A stretch of DNA of 64,000 nucleotides from Paralvinella palmiformis (Eukaryota > Annelida > Polychaeta > Terebellida > Alvinellidae): assembly GCA_025642065.1 (NCBI GenBank), contig JAODUP010000677.1, forward strand, positions 301,001 through 365,000. The letters run 5' to 3'. A program made the position numbers and the translations under genes. Below the pieces are notes generated by a model. That model was not told the origin of the DNA, made no database searches, and saw nothing but the letters and a program-made list of their open reading frames with translations. Every line of letters begins with the position of its first letter. The stretch's first letter is position 1. Below are positions 59,791 to 64,000 of this stretch, piece after piece.

Positions 59791-61262
59791 ATCTCTCTCA
59801 AGTCTCAATGGCTGTAGTAAATAGAATATCCTTTGGCCGCAATCCAAGAAAAAGTGCCCCGAGTTAAATAAATTACGATCTATAATTGACCGCTGAAAGA
59901 GCTCCTAGTATCTGGCAGTGGTTACAAAACACTGTAGCCTAGTAATGTAAATTTGTAAGGTGTCAGTTCCTATACGCACTCACATCGCTTACCTGCCTCT
60001 CTAAACAGCACCCCTCCCCAAATTCCCCCCCCCCCCTCCACCCTCACCCAGCCTTACACTGGGAGCGTAGGAAAACACAGATTTTCATTAATGATCGTTA
60101 CCTTTTCTCACTGCATGTTGTTAAACGGTTGTCGAACACCGGAAATAATTTACAACATCCTTCGATCTACCAGCCAAGGTCTCGTTTGCTGAGGCGTCGT
60201 TTCCGTGTATAGGTGACGACGGCGGAGGGTCGGTCTGTGCGGATGAGGAAAAAAAACTGCGCGGAAAGGCCCATTGATGATGAACGCTTTCGATCAGATT
60301 GCTGAGCAGCTCGGTCACCGGCTGACCAGGTGTTGTTGTTTGTTTTGTATTCTATGCTGGCGGGGTAACTGTCTCTGGTTATCTTACGCACGTCTGTGGA
60401 AGCTATGGCCCTTTGTTGTTGTTCCAAGCGGTGGTGTTTAGTGTTTGCTCAAAACTCGTGACATATTTCATTGGTTACGCAATTGTGGTTCATTCTCCAT
60501 TTTCCATGCGAGTACCGAAGAAATGCTGGGATCCATCTGGAAATCTGAAATGAATCAGCGACATTAATTGTTATTAAAACAAACACGAGCGGTGTAAACC
60601 AAATCACTTCTGGCCGATGTTGTCTTTTTGGGAAATTTGCCAGATGGAAATGCCGGCGCGGCGCTTTTGTGAATTTTAGGCGCCGTTTTTGTGAATCTTT
60701 CCCGACAGCCACGTCTGGAAATCGTACACAATTAATTCACCCCCCGACTAAATTAGCAAACGCTTGCAATTAGCCGAGACGGCGATGCCAACTCGTGTTT
60801 GCGGGTCAGCCATAATCGACGCCATTTGATGACTAGATAACAAAATATGGAATGCGAGGACCTATCCCCCCCCCCTCTGCATTTGTACATGTTTTATTAC
60901 CTGGTACGTGTAGCAGGATCTTTTAAAAAATAAATTATTCCTAACTAAATATTTCCATTTGTACAATAGGTTCGCGGCCGCCATGAAAACTGTACTCGGC
61001 TGGCTTTCCAGGAATGAAAATTTTTAGGTTGGGTGGGGGGATGTGGGTTAATTGTTTTGTTAATAATTCCAGATTCTCGCTGTCGATGAGAGAGCGGAGC
61101 AGAGCGGAGCGGGGTGGGGGTGGGGTGGGGGGTTCTTGATTGATTACGGATCGACACTATAGGTGGAAGTTTCGACGAATCTTCAGCGTAATGGCTGTAT
61201 TACGAGTGATAATACTCGGAAATGAACGGTTTGTTCGTCTTAATCTGTGTCAGTGTGTTCCC

Positions 61263-61316
<54 letters not shown>

Positions 61317-62490
61317 ACAAAGCCGTCATCAGGATCTGCGGGACCCTGAAAACGATTACAGATAACGTAAACCAAGTCACGTGATTCCTGTACCTAACGG
61401 ATGAGTTTTTATGTATATCTACAACTCAAAACAGAAATATATACTTTTTTGTCCGTTTTAAGATTAACAATGTATATCATTACAATTTACACACGTATAA
61501 TGATTTTCAGCATGGTTTATATAAGGATTATCAATCTTCACAACATTTATGGTTTGTTATGTTATTACATCTGGCCTGAATTTGCTTTGCCACACAATTA
61601 CATCTGGCTGAAGCTCAATATTTACCGAAGCCATATAAACTTTTACAAGGGTAAACATTTCTCGGCATACACCTGGCCATCTGCTGCTACACTCACTATT
61701 TCTTCTGAGACACCTGGAAACTACCGAATCTAGGATCCAGTTTGTGCGTGTGTGTGTGTGTGTGTGTGTGTATCCAATACATTTGTCCAGAGAATAGCTT
61801 TCCGGATCGGCCTAATGAGGTTAAATATCTACACGTTTATTAGGTTATCACGTGTCGCCGGATGTGTCAAGGAGTTTGTTCGGGATCACTGGTCCTTCTC
61901 CGTATGACGTGAATCCCGTGCCACGGCAGTGCTACAATAAACACGAGGCGAAAATTATGATAGCTTTTGCCAGTCGTGTTATTGCACGTTTTTGATACAC
62001 CACCAACTACTCAGAATATGTTTAGAAAAAAACTCGAACCTATTCATAAACCAGACTTCTGTTACTTATGACGATGTTAATGCGGGGGGGGGGTGTTGAA
62101 TTTGCGTTAAATAACTGGATAACTTGTCAAGGATGTGTCAATAAATCACGACACACTTGATATTTTTATCGCCACGAAGGGTCTTTATGAGCGATAACGA
62201 AGGAACCGGGCTACGGTGACTGGGGAACTATAATAGTTTCGGTTCAGCACTTACTTACGGCTCACTTGATGAAGTGTGCGCGATTTTACGGAGATGTGAC
62301 TTTAAGGTTGGTTTTGCGGCGAAGCCCAATTTATACACACAGCTCATAAAGCCTAAGTGACCGTGAAATAGTGAGGCCATTGTGAGGTAGAGATGTGATA
62401 TTAGCTTACTATCTATTTGGTGTCAACGTCTTTGTTTACGACTTCATGGTCTAAACTGATATATGTTTATAATAGTACGTAATTCCTTTA
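59734..62490. other. No supported exon
   Basis: Contains (CA)n 59759-59788, C runs near 60028 and 60870, (GT)n 61267-61313 and 61746-61770. Minus-strand frames at 60167-60427 and 60449-60712 have no identified homology; 60541-60554 minus has an acceptor-like TTCATTTCAG. Confidence 0.4.
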
Positions 62491-62499
62491 AATGGATTC

Positions 62500-62571
62500 T
62501 CTCTCTCTCTCTCTCTCTCTTTATATATATATATATATATATTGTGTGTGTGTGTGTGTGTGTGTGTGTGA
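62500..62571. repeat. (TC)n-(TA)n-(TG)n compound microsatellite
   Basis: About 20 bp of TC, 21 bp of TA and 28 bp of TG in direct succession. Confidence 0.95.
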
Positions 62572-62644
62572 CAGCGTTATCAGTTACATATATATTTGGC
62601 TTAGCGGAAATGGAACAAGCTTGACCTATATAAATACCATATGG

Positions 62645-62812
62645 CAATATATGGGACGAGTTAGAAGTGAGTAAGTGCCTCGTCCCACCTGGAACATATG
62701 GCCGAGGAGCTACATCCTAGAGAAATGTGATGATTAGATGAACAAATCCACAGACACGGCTAACAGCCGGCTTCGAACCCCGATTCGGAAGTCTACAGTT
62801 CAGTACTCCACC
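62645..62812 (-). mobile_element. tRNA-derived SINE (antisense)
   Basis: B box complement 62770-62782 (GGGGTTCGAAGCC), a degenerate box GATGAACAAATCC (62737-62749) and a body with CGTCCCACCTGGAACATATG. The A-box side ends near GTACTCCACCAACG. Confidence 0.65.
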
Positions 62813-63017
62813 AACGTTGTTTTTTTCTTCTTCATATTTTTATCTTTTCAACGGACCACTTTTTTTAAGACAGGTTATTTCTTTAGCCGGATATTTATTG
62901 TCTTTCAATATTTGCTGATCTATACAACATTATTGTACAAAACTAAATGTAGCCATGTACGAGGCCTCTCAATTGGCTACCACAAACAAGGGAGAATGCC
63001 CAGACATGGTGTTTAGG

Positions 63018-63053
<36 letters not shown>

Positions 63054-63196
63054 GGGGGGTGTTCTGGGTTCCTGGTCTGGTTATGTTTTCTTTAGCCCCT
63101 TACACCCTTCCGGTCGTTACTGCCTACATACATCCATAAACATGTATGTCACATTTTAGGTGATTGTCGTTGTATGATAGAAAATAATTTGTTTAC
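62813..63196. other. No supported exon
   Basis: T-rich sequence, then (TA)n at 63022-63049 and a short G run. Confidence 0.45.
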
Positions 63197-63394
63197 ATCA
63201 AATGTTATAAAACAAAATTTTGTTTCCATAAAATGTTATAAAACAAAACTATGTTTTCATAAAATGTTATAAAACAAAATTTTGTTTCCATAACATGTTA
63301 TAAAACAAAACTATGTTTTCATAAAATGTTATAAAACAAGATGTTGTTTCCATAAAATGTTATAAAACAAAACTTGGTTTCCATAAAATGTTAC
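63197..63394. repeat. 31-bp minisatellite, about 6 copies, partly alternating
   Basis: The unit is AAAATGTTATAAAACAAAA followed by TTTTGTTTCCAT or CTATGTTTTCAT. The two versions alternate over the first five copies (62-bp higher-order period). Confidence 0.92.
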
Positions 63395-64000
63395 CCAACT
63401 GTCAATTACGACAGTGTCCGTTACAACATTATTTTTTGCTCCTCTAGAAAAAACTTAATTATAGAGCGATGATGAGCCAACAGTGTGGTCTATATTACAG
63501 CAACAACAAAACTTAATGCGGTTATCAAATATCCTACTCGGTAACACTTCATACCACCTTTGGTTGGCTAAAAAACATACAGATAAACATTTCTCGTCGA
63601 GAGAAATAACATCTTCAATTCACCGTTCATCTAGTCTCAGTTCTCTCTCAACTATTAATATAATATGACAATAATCATTGGTCGCTGAAGCGTAAGTAGA
63701 TTTGTTAGTTTAACAAACATTCTCGACGCGTCGCCACCGAACTCGGTCAACAGGGAGACATTCAAATATCTGTTGACGATTTTTTTTTTTGGGGGGGGGG
63801 GGTCATTTATTGTTCAGTACTGGCGCCATTGTACTCGGAGTACGCGTATCTCTTGCTAAGTAAATTCGCTGTTTGTTGGGAGACTTCAATGTAGAAACAT
63901 TGAGTAAAACTATGCCAAGAGCCAGAGGTAATGGCCGACTAATGGTGGAAAAATTCTACCTGGAACTGAAAAAAAAAATTCTAATTACGGATCGAATAGT
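63395..64000. other. Right edge, no supported exon
   Basis: A run of 11 T followed directly by 12 G at 63780-63802; otherwise unique AT-rich sequence. No RECK-like exon is visible. Confidence 0.45.

Noticed and set aside
60167..60712. Minus-strand frames with a hydrophobic segment resembling a signal peptide
   Set aside because: The hydrophobic stretch is followed by an acceptor-like TTCATTTCAG rather than a donor, and no family could be recognised.

Overview
This window looks like nuclear DNA of a metazoan, most likely a marine lophotrochozoan and probably a mollusc. The evidence is two spliced animal genes with GT-AG introns and no operon structure, plus many tRNA-derived SINEs, small DNA transposons, minisatellites and long (TA)n, (TG)n, (TC)n and (TGAG)n tracts. 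The species cannot be fixed from the sequence. I found no rRNA gene, functional tRNA gene, CRISPR array or virus-derived coding region. Nearly all open frames over 60 codons are low-complexity artefacts of repeats or lack recognisable homology.

Layout. At 0.5-1.0 kb lies a frameshifted remnant of a hAT transposase. At 2.57-13.73 kb on the + strand are the last six coding exons of a peroxisomal carnitine O-octanoyltransferase-like gene (CROT). All exon phases agree, the family STS motif is present, and the protein ends in AKL, a peroxisomal targeting signal. Its 5' exons lie outside the window on the left. Two of its introns carry minisatellites, and the 7.6 kb last intron holds several SINEs. 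From 13.7 to 37.7 kb I see no supported coding exon. That stretch holds SINEs, a TA-flanked pogo/Tigger-like MITE (22.1-22.6 kb), a small inverted-repeat element embedded in (TA)n (20.0 kb), 36-, 25- and 38-bp minisatellites, and a few GC-richer islands, one with an ETS/CRE composite and CCAAT boxes (34.3 kb).

At 38.04 kb a signal-peptide exon, preceded by an NRF-1-like site, splices in phase to an 80-bp exon at 46.8 kb. That exon encodes CC-x8-C-x3-C, the spacing of the first cysteine-knot repeat of RECK, a GPI-anchored metalloprotease regulator and Wnt7 co-receptor component. I call this the 5' end of a RECK-like gene on the + strand. I did not find further exons before the right edge. The remaining 17 kb is repeats: a large (TC)n/(TG)n compound array punctuated by TTACCCAG (51.4-52.2 kb), a foldback element whose arms are built of tandem subrepeats (59.3-59.7 kb), and more SINEs.

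The strongest genome-scale pattern is the SINE population. At least twenty copies share a GGATGTTTCATC-like box downstream of the RNA polymerase III B box but carry different 3' ends: (CATCAT)n, (CTCA)n or (GATA)n. Some of the long (TGAG)n microsatellites can be read as 3' tails of antisense SINEs. The two genes show no sign of functional linkage.
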